NCBI GenBank assembly: GCA_033065855.1
Contig: JAVXUO010001474.1
Location: 1 to 64,000 of the forward strand
Direction: 5' to 3'
DNA: 64,000 nucleotides
Origin: Escallonia rubra
Lineage: Eukaryota; Streptophyta; Magnoliopsida; Escalloniales; Escalloniaceae
The translations under genes and the position numbers were made by a program. Under the pieces are notes generated by a model. The model saw nothing but the letters and a program-made list of their open reading frames with translations. It did no database searches and was not told the origin of the DNA. How positions within the stretch are numbered: position 1 is the first letter of the stretch; each line of letters begins with the position of its first letter. Shown in pieces: positions 44,701 to 56,472 of this stretch.

Positions 44701-47700
44701 TGAAACGAAAAATAATGTCATCAGATTAAAACAACTGAAAAGATGCATCATAAAAGTGTCATCTGTTTTCAACATGTGATTCTTGTGCTGTGCACATTAT
44801 CTTGGCAAGGAATTGGATAATTTTATAGGAAAAGTAACTTATTAATAAACTGGAAGCTCAAATTTAATTGGAAGGTTTGTCATCTACAAGGGAGAAATAT
44901 GGTGTTCAAGTAAAGATAGGAGATGGTTGGAAGATGAAATGGAAGGCCTGCAACTGAAATTACACATTACCTAGCATAACCATCTTTAACGTAAGACATG
45001 TAGACACCTCAAATTTGGTAAGCTTTTAATTGTAGAATTTAGGTTGATACTAGAAGATATTTTTCCATAAAGTTTGAGGGCCAGCACCGTCACTTGGGCA
45101 ATATGTGGACTATGTCTTTTGTTTCTTTCCTCCGCGACATGCCAATTGACTTTGATATTACATCTTAATTGTAAATCTTCATGTCTGTCTAATTAGCTGA
45201 TTCTTTTTGCAGCTCCAACCGTTCAGTTGATGTTTAGCTCTCATATGGCAAAATCGAAGGCGGAGAAATTTAGAGCTTATATCTTACAAGCTTTCGAGTC
45301 TGTTCTTGGATCTCCTGTGACAATTGAATGCATTTGTGAAGCAAGGAAAGATGGAGGGGCAGGCGATAACATCCCACTTGTCTTACCAGCTCCTCAAAAT
45401 AGAGATACTTCAACCCAAGCCCAGCTTTTGCATCTTGGTCCTCCCGGGATGGGGAGGAATGAAATTGTTGAAATAGAAGCTTCTCCGAGAGAACAGAAAG
45501 GCAATGAGCATATTGATCATAAAAGCTCTACCATGGCTTCTATCCCTGAACAAAGGAAATTTGCAGGACAAACTCAGAGTCAGAGCCTAGTGAGAAGCAA
45601 GGTGTCCCTTGCACATGTAATTCAGCAAGCAGAAGGGTGTGCACAACGAAGTGGATGGTCAAAACGCAAAGCGGTTTCTATTGCTGAAAAGCTTGAACAA
45701 GAGAATCTGTACGTATCTTTTTTTCAACACTCCTGTAATTTCTGCTTGTACATCTCCCAAACATATGTATAGAACTAGATTGTTGGCAATCGATTAATTA
45801 ATCTTCCATGCGGAAACAGACCGAGAGGAGGCAGAAACTTGTAGCATATAAATATAGATAGTCCAGGTTACGATATGGTAGATGTAGTGAATGTGGAGTG
45901 AGAAGATTGGACCATGCCTCATCAAAGCTTGATCTAGCTTCTCAGTCAGCAGGCTACGGGCTACCTAATTAGGGGAATACACCTTGTTTGCAATCGGATT
46001 TCCTCGACCTCGCTACGATGATGCCTGGAACTTCATTCTGGGACGTTGAGTTAGCTAATTAGGTAAGAAAAAACAATGGTAAAAGGATATGTGGATCCTC
46101 TCAACGAAACTCACCTAATCCATGGATTTTTTCAGTATCTTTGAACAGATTTTGTATGCACGTTGCAAAGAAAAATAGATATATTAATGCAACTGCTGGA
46201 TTTGGAAATTAATTAGATGTTTAGCATACTTTTGCATTTGAGCTGTAGAGCCAGAGACTTGACATGGTCAGGTGCCTCCTGCAAAGGACGTAAGCATGAG
46301 AAGTTTAGTCATGCCATAAGATAGTTTTTTTGGTAGAATAGTTAGTTATGGCCAACGTTTTTGATTGACATCCCCTTGGAAGCTACATCTGTACTTTATC
46401 CTAGTGCCTATTACAGCTTTGCAATGGACTAAATTGAATGTGAAACATTATACGAAATCTACATGTTCCATGACATGAAATGAACCGCTAGATTACCCTT
46501 GATAATCAGAAGCTGTCTTGTGGTTGTTAGAGATGGCTGTTTGAACTTGGTTACAGTACCATCTGTGTCGGTGGTGCAGCACTGTCTCCCAAAAAATGGG
46601 GACTTGCATAGCTTAATGCTTGGAGGTGGTAAGGTCCTACCATTTTTCTGAGAGTACAGCACCACATGGACATACGTTAATGTACCCAATGTTTCTCCTT
46701 CCCGATTATATGACAAATTAGGATGGAGGAAACACTTGTGCCTCAATACTTTTATTCTCCTTTGCGACTATATGGCAAATTGGATGGAGGAAATGTGATA
46801 CTTTCTTGCACTCATACTTGTTTTAGTACCATGTATTTTGCTTCTCATTCCCTCTCTATCTCTTTGTTCAAACGAAGAATTTAGCAGCGAGGCCCAAAGT
46901 GGCAGATTCCACGGACAATGTCTCTAGAAGCAATCACGTAGTTCTCCAGAAATCCAGATACAAGCCTTCTTCAGTTGAACTTACTTTAAGGGTTCTTTTA
47001 ACTTCCAAATCAAGCCGAACAAGATTAAAATTAGATAGAAAAAGAGAGGAAAAATATTACGTTTGTATGAACCTCATATCTTAACAGGATTCGACTGCAT
47101 GACAAAGAGCTTCTTTGTCTTCTTCTCTGAGATTCGATCTAGGTTGGAGTATTTTTCTCTCGGTATATTGCACGCCCCTGATTCTATGCATTCCAATCCT
47201 AATATTTTAGTGTCTAACAGAAGATTATTTGGCTCAACAAGTACCTATCGATGTCGTTTTGTAGGAGCTGTGTTTTCTTATTGTCCGCATGTGTCTTGTT
47301 AATTGGCTCTCATCTTTTCTATTCTGCAGGAGACTGGAACCTAGATCAAGAAGCTTGCTTTGCTGGAGAGCATCAAAAGTAACCCGTCGGAAGGTAATGC
47401 ACGACCGATAATAGGACTCTAGATGACCTTTAGGTGTCCAATCTCATTTTTTTTAATGCTATGAAGCACATTGCTCTTTCTAGGATCGTAGTGAGCATGT
47501 GCTTGATGGACATCATTCTTTAGTGTGTCTTTTGCTTGTCAGTCATCACTGCTTGGACATTCTCCAAATCATGACCAACATGACTTGACGATGATTGACA
47601 TCATTCTTCCTTGAATATTGTTAACTTTATACATGTTATCATATACAGTGTCTTTTACCATGCTCTAGCTGTGTCCGTGTCCTACTTCTGTTTCCTTTTT

Positions 47701-48765
47701 GTATTTTATTCTTTCACTTACTCTTCAGAAGTCTTAAGTATGAGTAGTAGTTTCTTCGTCTCGTCCATTATGCTGATACTTTTAATGACTACTATGCCAC
47801 TTTGAATTACAAAAAGATCCCTATATCTACCGAATATCAAGGATACTGCAACTTGCAGCAGGGCTGCTGTCCCAAAAAGAGTATGTAAAAAGTTACAAGA
47901 GACAAGTTTTGACACTCATATCTAAGAGACGCAACGCATAAGTTTTATACTGACAAATGTCGGATCTGTTTTCGCAAAAGATAATTTGTGGCAAGCAGCA
48001 ACCACACTATAATTTTAGCTACAAACACCCGGGAGCTTCTTCTGCTGGTAATTTGAATGCTACAAGCTTTTGTTGGCTAACCTATGGAGATTGTGTGCGC
48101 TCGGTGCGTACTTGCTGTGTGTCCACATGAAAAACTTCACCATTGCCTACTCTTGTCTTGTAAAGTCTTTTACAGTTGCTAAGTACATTAGTTAGGGAAA
48201 ATGGAAAGGGCCCGGAAGCAGGGAAGCTCCTTTATGCTAGACTTTGTGATTCCCTCAATTGCTATTTTTACCTACATTAGGCGGGGGCTGGACCTTGTCG
48301 GTATCTAAGCTGTGCCTGACTTGAAGCATCGGTAGGATGAATAGCTATTTAATATATCTGCCTTTTGCTTTAGCTGATTTCTTGTGAGCCCATCATAGTT
48401 CTTCAATCTGTCAGAGAGAGTATGTTTTAGGTGTTATACTACATTTCTTCTCGTGGCCATGACCCCGTGGTTCAGTGTTGTATTTTTAAAAGGTATCCGG
48501 AATGCAGTTATAAACACTTTTTCTTTAGCAACATTAGCTATTTCAGTATCTATATTTCCAATACGAAACTATGTGCCAACTGGTCTGCAAGCTTTAGTTT
48601 CAATTTCATGTTTGTCGTTTGATTCTGGTCTTCGATACAAAGTTGGTGCTTAAAAGGTTTTTCTGTATGCAGCTTTCACGCATGAAAATTAGGACGAGGA
48701 AGCCACAGGCTCTGCTGAAATTCGTCTCCTGCGGAAAGTGTTTGTCTGCCAGATCTCCGAGATAA
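38757..48765 (+). CDS. STICHEL-like protein (DnaX/AAA-type ATPase-related)
   Basis: Exons: 38757-40829, 41943-42162, 42441-43004, 45213-45708, 47330-47393, 48673-48765; 3510 nt, 1169 aa plus TAA. Introns (1113, 278, 2208, 1621 and 1279 bp) are GT/AG and phases close. The first exon alone encodes 691 residues. Start MTRAVRDRILKDAN is typical of STICHEL-like members. Residues 1-450 are basic, Ser-rich and low complexity. The ATPase module resembles bacterial DNA polymerase III gamma/tau: Walker A GPHGTGKTS (about 497-505), a zinc-type CGSCDSC (about 524-530), Walker B-like FIFDDCD (about 574-580) and arginine-finger-like SRCQ (about 621). A coiled-coil-like segment EDMEKLRQALKTLSEAEKQL follows near 768, then a linker and a basic, Cys-containing tail. 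Arabidopsis STICHEL controls trichome branching; the role of this paralogue type is not established. A decapping of exon 1 at an earlier ATG is excluded by lack of one in frame. Confidence 0.93.
41483..41607. mobile_element. MITE-like hairpin in intron 1 of the STICHEL-like gene
   Basis: Left arm CCACTCCAAACTTAAACTAG (41490-41509) and following TTCACTCCAAA pair with right arm ATTGGAGTGTTCTAGTTCAA then AGTTGGAGTGG (41571-41601). A second inner palindrome, CAGTGGCACTTTAAATGCCACTG split around 41530-41552, forms the loop. No coding capacity. The structure would fold into a long imperfect hairpin in the pre-mRNA. Confidence 0.75.
42219..42266. repeat. Tandem 24-bp duplication in intron 2 of the STICHEL-like gene
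   Basis: TAGTTCTGTGAGTGGCGCTA followed by ATGC occurs twice head to tail with no mismatch. Confidence 0.9.
43633..43790 (-). mobile_element. SINE (Au-family-like), copy 1 in intron 3
   Basis: Reversed Au-like order: AGGGTGGCCAAGTACACTA, GGAGGGTTAGATGTGTGCAG, AAGAGGCTGTGATG, then a decayed B-box complement near 43727-43750 and TTGTTGCTCCCATGCTC. Diverged from copy 2. Confidence 0.65.
44118..44272 (-). mobile_element. SINE (Au-family-like), copy 2 in intron 3
   Basis: Better preserved than copy 1: AGGTCTGGGAGGGTTAGATG, TATGCAGC, TTGTTAAGAGGCTATT, CTCACAATGGGGCAACCTTA and TTGTTGCCCCAGGGCTC match the reversed Au SINE order. Confidence 0.7.
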
Positions 48766-49064
48766 CAGGAAATCTTACTGGAGGCAACCTAAGGCCTTGT
48801 CGCGCACTTCAGTTGCATTAGTTTCAATTTACACCTTGCTGTTTAGGAGGTCAATTTATCAGTCAATCCCTTTCCTTCATAAGAATAAAATTAGAATAGA
48901 AAATGTGTAGTACAGCCTCTATTGATCAATTTATCAAGTTTTATTTACCATTCTATTCATCTTTTGGCCCTTCTTTTAGATGCTTCAACTAGTTCTGGCT
49001 CTTAAGCATGAACCTTTGGAACTGTGTTTTGGGACTTTGGACACACACACACCCCAACAAGATT

Positions 49065-51780
49065 AGTGTGTCCAATGTGCCTCCCACTGCTTCATTCACC
49101 TTTCCCACACTTCAGGTGCTCGGTTTGGTCAATCAGATTCACTCCTGTTAATGAGGCTAAACTACCATCGGAAAAATGGTACTTCAGATCCCTTTGGTTA
49201 CCACCATCTTCAACTTTTAAATCCTACCCGTGATCTCTTACTTTAAGTTTATTGGGCAAAATGGAGGAACAGGAGTGCAGAACCTTGCGCATGGCGTATC
49301 CAACAGCAGAGGGGGAAAAAGGCTTTTTTCTCCCTAAGTTGTGGGAGAGAGTTTTCATTAGCTAGTCCTAATGTTAAAGCGCGTACGACTTTTGCCAAAC
49401 CGCGCGTGTCACGTACGACCTTTGCCAAACCGTGTCCTTACATGAAAAGATGAAATAACCCCCCAAAAACATACATTTTAATAGGACTAGTCTTTTCATT
49501 TGTTCTAAAAAATATTGAGCTACTTCTATTTAACTAAAGAATTTTGATTGCATCGAAAGACCCAATGAATTGGGAAAATGAGTGCATTTCCATACTATTA
49601 AATCTTAAGTAAGTGAATTAGATAAAACATAATCTTTTTACAAGGATTACTGAAGTTGATTCAAGTCAAACAAACTAATGGACAGTGTTGTTGCTTGGTA
49701 CGTGAAAGTGGAACAATATGAAAACGCCTAGGAAAGTTAAACCATCTTATTAGCAAGCGGGTTTATTTATTTATTTTTGATTTATTTATCCCTTGTATAG
49801 AATTTTAAAAGTTACTAAATTTTGATAGAAATATTTCAATTTATTTGCATGATTTTTGACAGATATCACCTAGTTTTTGAGTGTTTGTATATATATAAAT
49901 TGAGCGACCTCAAATGATTACAAAAATAATTCTATTTTCGTAAGGAAAAATATTTTCCTATATAGCTTGTCCCTTTGTAACGAGAACTTTCTTAAAATGC
50001 TTTACCCCCATGCACTTTGAGTGAACTAATACAAGGCACAATTCTTACTAAAAAGACGATATTTTGGAAAATGAAAAATTAACTTTTTTCCGCACGAAAG
50101 AAAAAAGTAACGGTTTAATTGCGTTCTATGTATATATTGAGTTAACTCAGATGATTACTAAAATAATTATATTTTCGTAAGGAAAAATACTTTTCTATAT
50201 AGCTTGTCCCTTATAACCCGAACTTTATTTCATGGCCACGTAAAAATGCTTCACCGCGACGCACTTTGAGTGAATTCGTACTTTATACATTTCTTACTAA
50301 AAATGCGATATTTTGGAGAACAAAAAACGAAACTTTTTTCGATTTACATGGAAACAAAAGGAACGGTTTAGTTGCTAATTTAAATGGACAGTACATCTTG
50401 TACGATGAACAGTAGTACTACAATCGAGAATACTTCTTTCGTTCGTGACTCAAATTCATCCCCCCAAAACAGGCGTTTCCAGCTAATTGGTGGGCGGCAT
50501 TATTTTGAAAAACATGTCCTAATTATAGACCAGAACTTCCTATTAACAAGAACCGAATGCACACTCCATGGTCTGAACACTCGGTACCAAACGTCCATCT
50601 TTAATTAACGTGTCTAATGTGCCGCCTCACTGCTTCATTCACTTTTCCTACACTTCATGTGCCCGGTTTGGTCAATCAAATTCACTCCTGTTAATCAGCT
50701 TAAACTACAACTGAGAGAATGGTACTTTAGATTACCCTCTTCGACTTTTAAATCGTACCCTTGACTTCTTACTTTGAGTATTGGGCAAAATGGATGAACA
50801 GAATTACAGAACCTTGGGGGGGGGGAAAGAGCCTTCATGGATGGATGGGATATCAAACTCTTTACTTTACTTTTGGGAAAGAGAGCTTTCGGTGGCTAGT
50901 CCTAATGTTAAAGCACACACGACTTTCGTTAAACAGTGTACCGTTATAAGAATAGACGGTACAATCACCCTGAAGCATACATTGCTTTGCGAAAAAATTC
51001 TATATGTTTCGACAATAGGATTAGTCTTTTAATTTCGTGTAAAAATATCGAGTTACTAGCCAAAAAATTCTATTTTTACAAGGATTACTGAAATTGCTTC
51101 AAGTCATACAAACTAATGGATGGCTTTATCATTTGGGTACATGAAAGTGGAACAATATGAAAATGCCTAGGAAAGTTAAACCATCTTAGCAAAGGGGGTT
51201 TTTATTTTTCATTTATTTATCCTTGCTTAGGATTTTAAAAGAAAGTTAATTCTGATAGAAATATTCTTCATTTTGTTCGCATGATTTTCATAGATTTTAC
51301 TTACTTCGTGAGCGTTCTGTGTATATATCGAGCTAGCTCAGATGATTACTAAAATAATTTCATTTTCGTAAGGAAAATACTTTTCAATATAGCTTGTCCT
51401 TTATGCCACGTAAGAATGTTTTACCGCGACGCACTTTTCAGTGAATCCGTACTATATACATTTCTTCTTACTAAAAATGCGATATTTTAGAGAACGAAAA
51501 ACAAACTTTTTTTGATTTACATGAAAAAAAAAAAGAAACGGTTTAATTGCTAATTTAAATGGACATTACATCTTGTACGATGAACAGTAGTACTACAATC
51601 CAGAATACTTCTTTCGTTCGTGACTCAAATTCATCCCCCCCAAAACAGACGTTTCCAGCTAATTGGTGTTTTGAAAAACATGTCCTAATTATAGACCAGA
51701 ACTTTTTATTAACAAGAACACACTCCATGGTCTGAACACTCCATGGTCTGAAGTCTGAACACTCAGTACCAATTACCAAA
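49065..51780. repeat. Kilobase-scale tandem duplication downstream of the STICHEL-like gene
   Basis: Block A (TGTGTCCAATGTGCC to the A/T-rich tail, about 49065-49860) recurs at about 50610-51300. Block B (GATTACTAAAATAAT, TTTTCGTAAGGAAAA, GACGCACTTT, AAAAATGCGATATTTT) occurs three times, near 49900-50110, 50125-50600 and 51320-51780. The latter two continue together through ACATCTTGTACGATGAACAG and TCTTTCGTTCGTGACTC. The organisation is A-B-B-A-B. No coding frame, long terminal repeat or inverted ends were recognised. Confidence 0.85.
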
Positions 51781-52278
51781 CGTCCATCTTTAACCAAGAA
51801 ACTAAACCAAAGGCATTGACTTTCACCAGCCTTCGTCAACAAGACAGATTGTGACTGGTCAATGGCCCTGGCAACTCCGTGGTCGGTCTCTTTGAACCCG
51901 GAAAGCAAGCAACAGAGTGAGGCTCAGTCTTTTCATGGGGTTAAAAAAGTTGCAAGCTTTAACATCTTGGATACTTCTTCTTCTTCTTTCCAATCCATTA
52001 ATCCTGCCCACAGGTTATGGAGATCTCTTTGTGGGTTCTTCACATAAATAATTGGGCACACGATAATGAGCATATGATGAATCATTGGCTTGGTGGGGAG
52101 CTCTGTGACCCTACCTTGCACTATGTGTGGATATTCAAGTTTGTGATCATCATGTCCACACCCTGTTTGAGAATATTGTGACTCGTAAGTGGAACCTTTT
52201 GCGTATGCTAGACAGATGAGGATTAACTGGAAAAATGGGCCAGTGCAAAACTTTGTTGGAATGTTAGAGGATTGTTGT
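51781..52278. other. Intergenic, no gene seen
   Basis: Contains overlapping open frames on both strands (51555-51908 minus, 51933-52289 minus, 51862-52047 plus) with no recognisable domain. Confidence 0.4.
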
Positions 52279-52822
52279 TGTTGGAACAAATAACACGTAA
52301 ACTTTAGAAATAATAACAGTGATTCTCGAATTAATGTATTAAAAGAATCAAGGTTTAGATGCGCGTAATCATTTTTTGAAGATAGTTAAAACCTCTCTCA
52401 CGTACAAACGAAAGACTACATTGACAGCTCTATCTTCGGCCCCGATTCACTATTCATCCAAGAGAGTTACACTTCTCTATAATGGTTCGCGTATCCATCT
52501 CCAATCAATCAAAGCATAAGTTTGAGACGAGCTTGAAGTGCACGTATTTTCCTCTCAACTAAAGATGGTGTATCTTATTTATAGCTTCCAACCCTTTACT
52601 CTTTTATATAGTGGTAGAAAAAATTGTATGTTATTTGAACCTTATCAAGTTCTTTGAACCATACAAATTCAAGATTCATCAATGAATCTATGAAATACAA
52701 TGAACTAAAAAATAGGTGAATCTTATCCATGGAGCATAGATGAACTTAAGTTCATGAATCTCTTTAGACAAAATGTTCACTTTTCAGATTCAAATAGTCA
52801 AATTTGAAACATATTTCCAACA
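52279..52822. mobile_element. Possible solo LTR
   Basis: A 544-bp stretch starts TGTTGGAAC and ends TTCCAACA, the TG..CA inverted termini expected of an LTR. It contains a TATA-like TTATTTATAG (52577-52586). No matching second copy, no coding interior and no 5-bp target duplication were found, so this remains tentative. Confidence 0.3.
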
Positions 52823-55800
52823 ATTATACGGTGGTTAACATATATTTTGCAAATCAACTTTTGGCTTATGTCAATGTAAAGAGTACTCTGGTAAAAGAAA
52901 AGCGAATAATTCCATGCACCGGGGCAAATTAAAGCAGATTCATACTTTGCCAATATTATTACCTATAGGTTCGTTGCTTCCGTAGCTGAAAGGTCGGCCT
53001 TGCTCTTAGGTTGAGTTGACACTCTTATTCAAGAAATTCTACATAAGCAGGGCTCGAGGGCTCGAGTATTGATTGTCGCCGTGTGTTTTGTCATTGAGAG
53101 CGCCTTAGTCCTCAAAAGGACTCGTTTGGGTAAATCCTAGGGCATAAATTTTTGACAAAAATGACGCACTTATGTAAAAATAAAATACCACGATGATTAG
53201 GATGAGAACACCCGTACTAAAATCTTCTTTCGAGTCTTAAAACCTAATTTATCTATCCTTTTAACCGAGTCTTTTTCCTTTTCTAGTCAATCCAAAAGTA
53301 AAAAAAAGGGGGAAAAAGAGAATAAAACAACATACCAGGAAATAACACAACTGACTAGATAAAAGAAAAGAAAAACTATCCATAAATATGTATACTGCCT
53401 TTTGTTCTTAGTAACGTTAGAGATAACATATCGAAATCATAGATAACCAGCTACAAAAGAGGAGAATCGTTAGGACTGAACATATCATGCACCATCGAAC
53501 ATAACCCACTTTGAAGACCATTCACTGTTGCGCTTGAGTATTTATACATGCGCTCCACTGAACCGAAACTCCGGAATTCCAAAGAAATAGTCGTAGATGT
53601 TTAAATCTCAACAGAAGTACCAATTTTAAGGGACTAAAGTCTCATCCACATGGGTTCCATCACCCTCAGAAGAAAGAATTTTGTGAATCGAGAACCCCAA
53701 GGAAGGTACCCATATGGTTTACTTTGAAAAATAATGTCTTTAACCCGAAAAGTTGGTGGCATTACATGGTGATGGTTTGATTCCTGTTCAAGGTCTGGTT
53801 AAAACTGGAAGGGGCCAAAGCTTCAAGAAACCATCCTTGTCAGAAGTTTCAGCATTGCCTCTGTGCTGCTAAAATTTTGCATGGTAGACTAACAACGTGT
53901 GAGGCACAAGTGTTGTTCTTTTCCTAATTGTAAACTCTGGTCAAATTTGTTGCCTTGTACTCTTCTTCCTTGTTTTTTGCTTCTCTTTGTTTGGACTGCA
54001 ACGACTATTTTTGTGTTGTACTCTTCTTCCTTGTTTTTTGCTTCTCTTCTGTTTTTTTCCAGTTTTGTAAATTAAAAAAAAAAAAACGTGTTTGACACAC
54101 AATTTTCGTATATTTTTTTTCAGTTTTAAAACAGAACTATTTTTAAAAACTCTCATTTAAGAGATTTAATTTTTGTTTTGAGACTGAGATCACCGCCCTC
54201 CTCCCACCGGCCACATCGACCTCTTGCATTGCATTGAGCCGAACCAAAAGGCAAACAAGGTGGTGAGAAAGAAATTCATCCAAGTGGCAGATAGCCAGAA
54301 TGGTAGAAAATGTTAATGTCAGGCTAAGCTGTTGGTCAAACGATGCTAGGTATTTGATTTGGATTTTTCAATTCAACCTACATGCTACAGACAGTACTGC
54401 TTTCAATCCCTTAATTTAAAGAATGCATTCACCGATCTTGACTTTGAATTATGTGTGAACATGTGGCGTCCATACTTGGAAATTTGAATCTATCTATTGT
54501 ACTACCATGTACTTATTTATTGCCTCTCCCTAATTCTTCGTGATGACTAGTCCAAGTTTGAATGCAACTCATTACAAGAAATTGAATTTTGTTATTTTGA
54601 AGATGAAGTGACCTGACATTGAATTCTGAATTTTGTTATTTTTGCAGATGAAGCGACCTAATTCATACAATATTTATCAAATAACTTGTGACTGAGGTTA
54701 GAGACTGATGTATATTTATGGCGTGCTTGTTATGAATTTTTATTTTTTTGTTGATAAAAATTAATTGAGTACATCAACAAGGATGGATGAAAGCCATTAC
54801 ATATGAAGGAGCCTTTTTTTTTCCATTTAAAACTCACAATGTGAACATTTGGGCTAAAGCCTAGGTTATGGTAATCTTCTTATTGCAGATTATCAGAGTG
54901 AGTTTCTTGAAGTCAATTTCCCAATGTATAAGCTTTTGGTACGGTGCAAAACATCAAAGCTTAAAGTGAATTCTTAAAGAAGTATCGGATCTTATATTCA
55001 TCAATGTTTTTTACACGTATTTTTTAACGTACTCTACTGTCATCACTGATGCAATGTCGTTCGAGTTGCACACACCGTTAATTTCGAAATTATCGAATGT
55101 TCGATTAAACTGAATAGACTCAAGTCTGGTTCGTTCTTTTTGCAGACTTTCTAAATTCAAATATTAAGATCAGTACTCACAAAAACATTTTTTTTAAGAT
55201 GCATCAAAGAGATATGAGCGATGCCCCTTAAGCGCTCGAGGAAGAGGAGACGCAGTGTCTAGAAAGGTTAAATTCCAGCTCTATCACGAATTTGCGTCAT
55301 AACTGTAGAAAGTTTTATTTTGTACATATACATATTCCACGAGAAGCAGACAGTATTTCGCCTTTACCATCTGCACTCGTGTTTTTTGGATTCTCAGTCA
55401 GGTATGGGGTATCAACAAGAGTGGGTAAATCTTGTATATGATGCAGAATGCCTACCCTGATTTCGCAGTGCATTTTGGTATAAAAAAAAGGTTATTTTTT
55501 TTGGAATTTCACAGGCCACGTGTTTGTAGACGGGAGGCTTGGGGCAGTGGTGGCGTTACCGGCGAAGGAAGTAACCTTAGCTGGGACTGACTCGTGTTTG
55601 GAGCTGTACAACGTGTTCCGCCGGTATTTAATGTTGTAGGCCGTCTTTATCTTTGACTTTTTCTCCCATCGGGAACGTCACCCGTTGACTGGCTCAGTCG
55701 TGTCGTGATCCTAGTGGACATGGCTTTTTTGCATAACGTTTTTGATCTGTTGCTACTGCACGTGTCGGTCTACACGTGCCCTCCAATGGCATAGTAAAAA

Positions 55801-56268
55801 AAGGTATAGCGACAAAATATGTAAGTTAAATGCCTAGCCTGTTAAAAATATGACTTTTGCTTTTTGATGAGCAGTATATGGTTTAAGGTGGTTTATTATT
55901 TCTTTTCTTTAACTGTATATCTTTATTTTCGAGAGGCAAGAAAGCTAGCGCTTCCATGGGTCTGATACCAATACAAAAAACTCATTTCAATTGATGTGCA
56001 CTCTAAAATTGCATTCCTCTAGTTGCACCAAATAAATTCCCAAAAGACAATAATCAACGCTCAGTCTTCATCAGCGCCCAGCCTTAGTCAACGACATCCT
56101 TAATTACTGCCTACCGGAAAAGTAGACGAAGATAGTGAGAATTCCCACAATGCCTTTCAACAAAGGCTGACCACAAAACCATCTTTGTGGAAGGCATTTT
56201 CTTAGAAATTTTTTTAGCTGCTACCCGTTTCAATTCCGAATGAGACTGCTAATTAATCTATTACGGGA
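52823..56268. other. Intergenic, no gene seen
   Basis: Mostly AT-rich. A 61-bp-period direct repeat (TTGTACTCTTCTTCCTTGTT at 53955 and 54016) and a smaller duplication (GAATTTTGTTATTTT at about 54584 and 54631) are present. A GC-richer patch at 55510-55790 holds several ACGTG and TTGAC motifs but no gene. Confidence 0.5.
56149..56198. repeat. Short imperfect hairpin
   Basis: AATGCCTTTCAACAAAGG (56149-56166) and CTTTGTGGAAGGCATT (56183-56198) are near-complementary with a loop of about 16 nt. It lies just outside the MITE-like element that follows. Confidence 0.6.
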
Positions 56269-56472
56269 TACACAGTTGCGGGAAGATAGTTACAATCTTC
56301 TGTATAGCGATAATTAAAGGTCGCTATATATTTTTAGTAACTTTTTTGCTAACAATTTCAGCCAAAATTCCTAGTAGTTTTTTTTAACCATAATTAAAAG
56401 TCACTAAAAATATTTAATGATAATTAATTATCTCAGTAACGAGATTATAACTATCTTTATACAACCCGACTA
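56269..56472. mobile_element. MITE-like 200-bp palindromic element with TA flanks
   Basis: Body 56271-56470. The left arm GATAGTTACAATCT ... ATTTTTAGTAACTTTT pairs with the complement of AAAAGTCACTAAAAAT ... AGATTATAACTATC on the right. The inverted repeats span about 65-75 bp with scattered mismatches. TA dinucleotides flank both sides (56269-56270 and 56471-56472), as for TA-targeting elements. No coding capacity. Confidence 0.7.
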
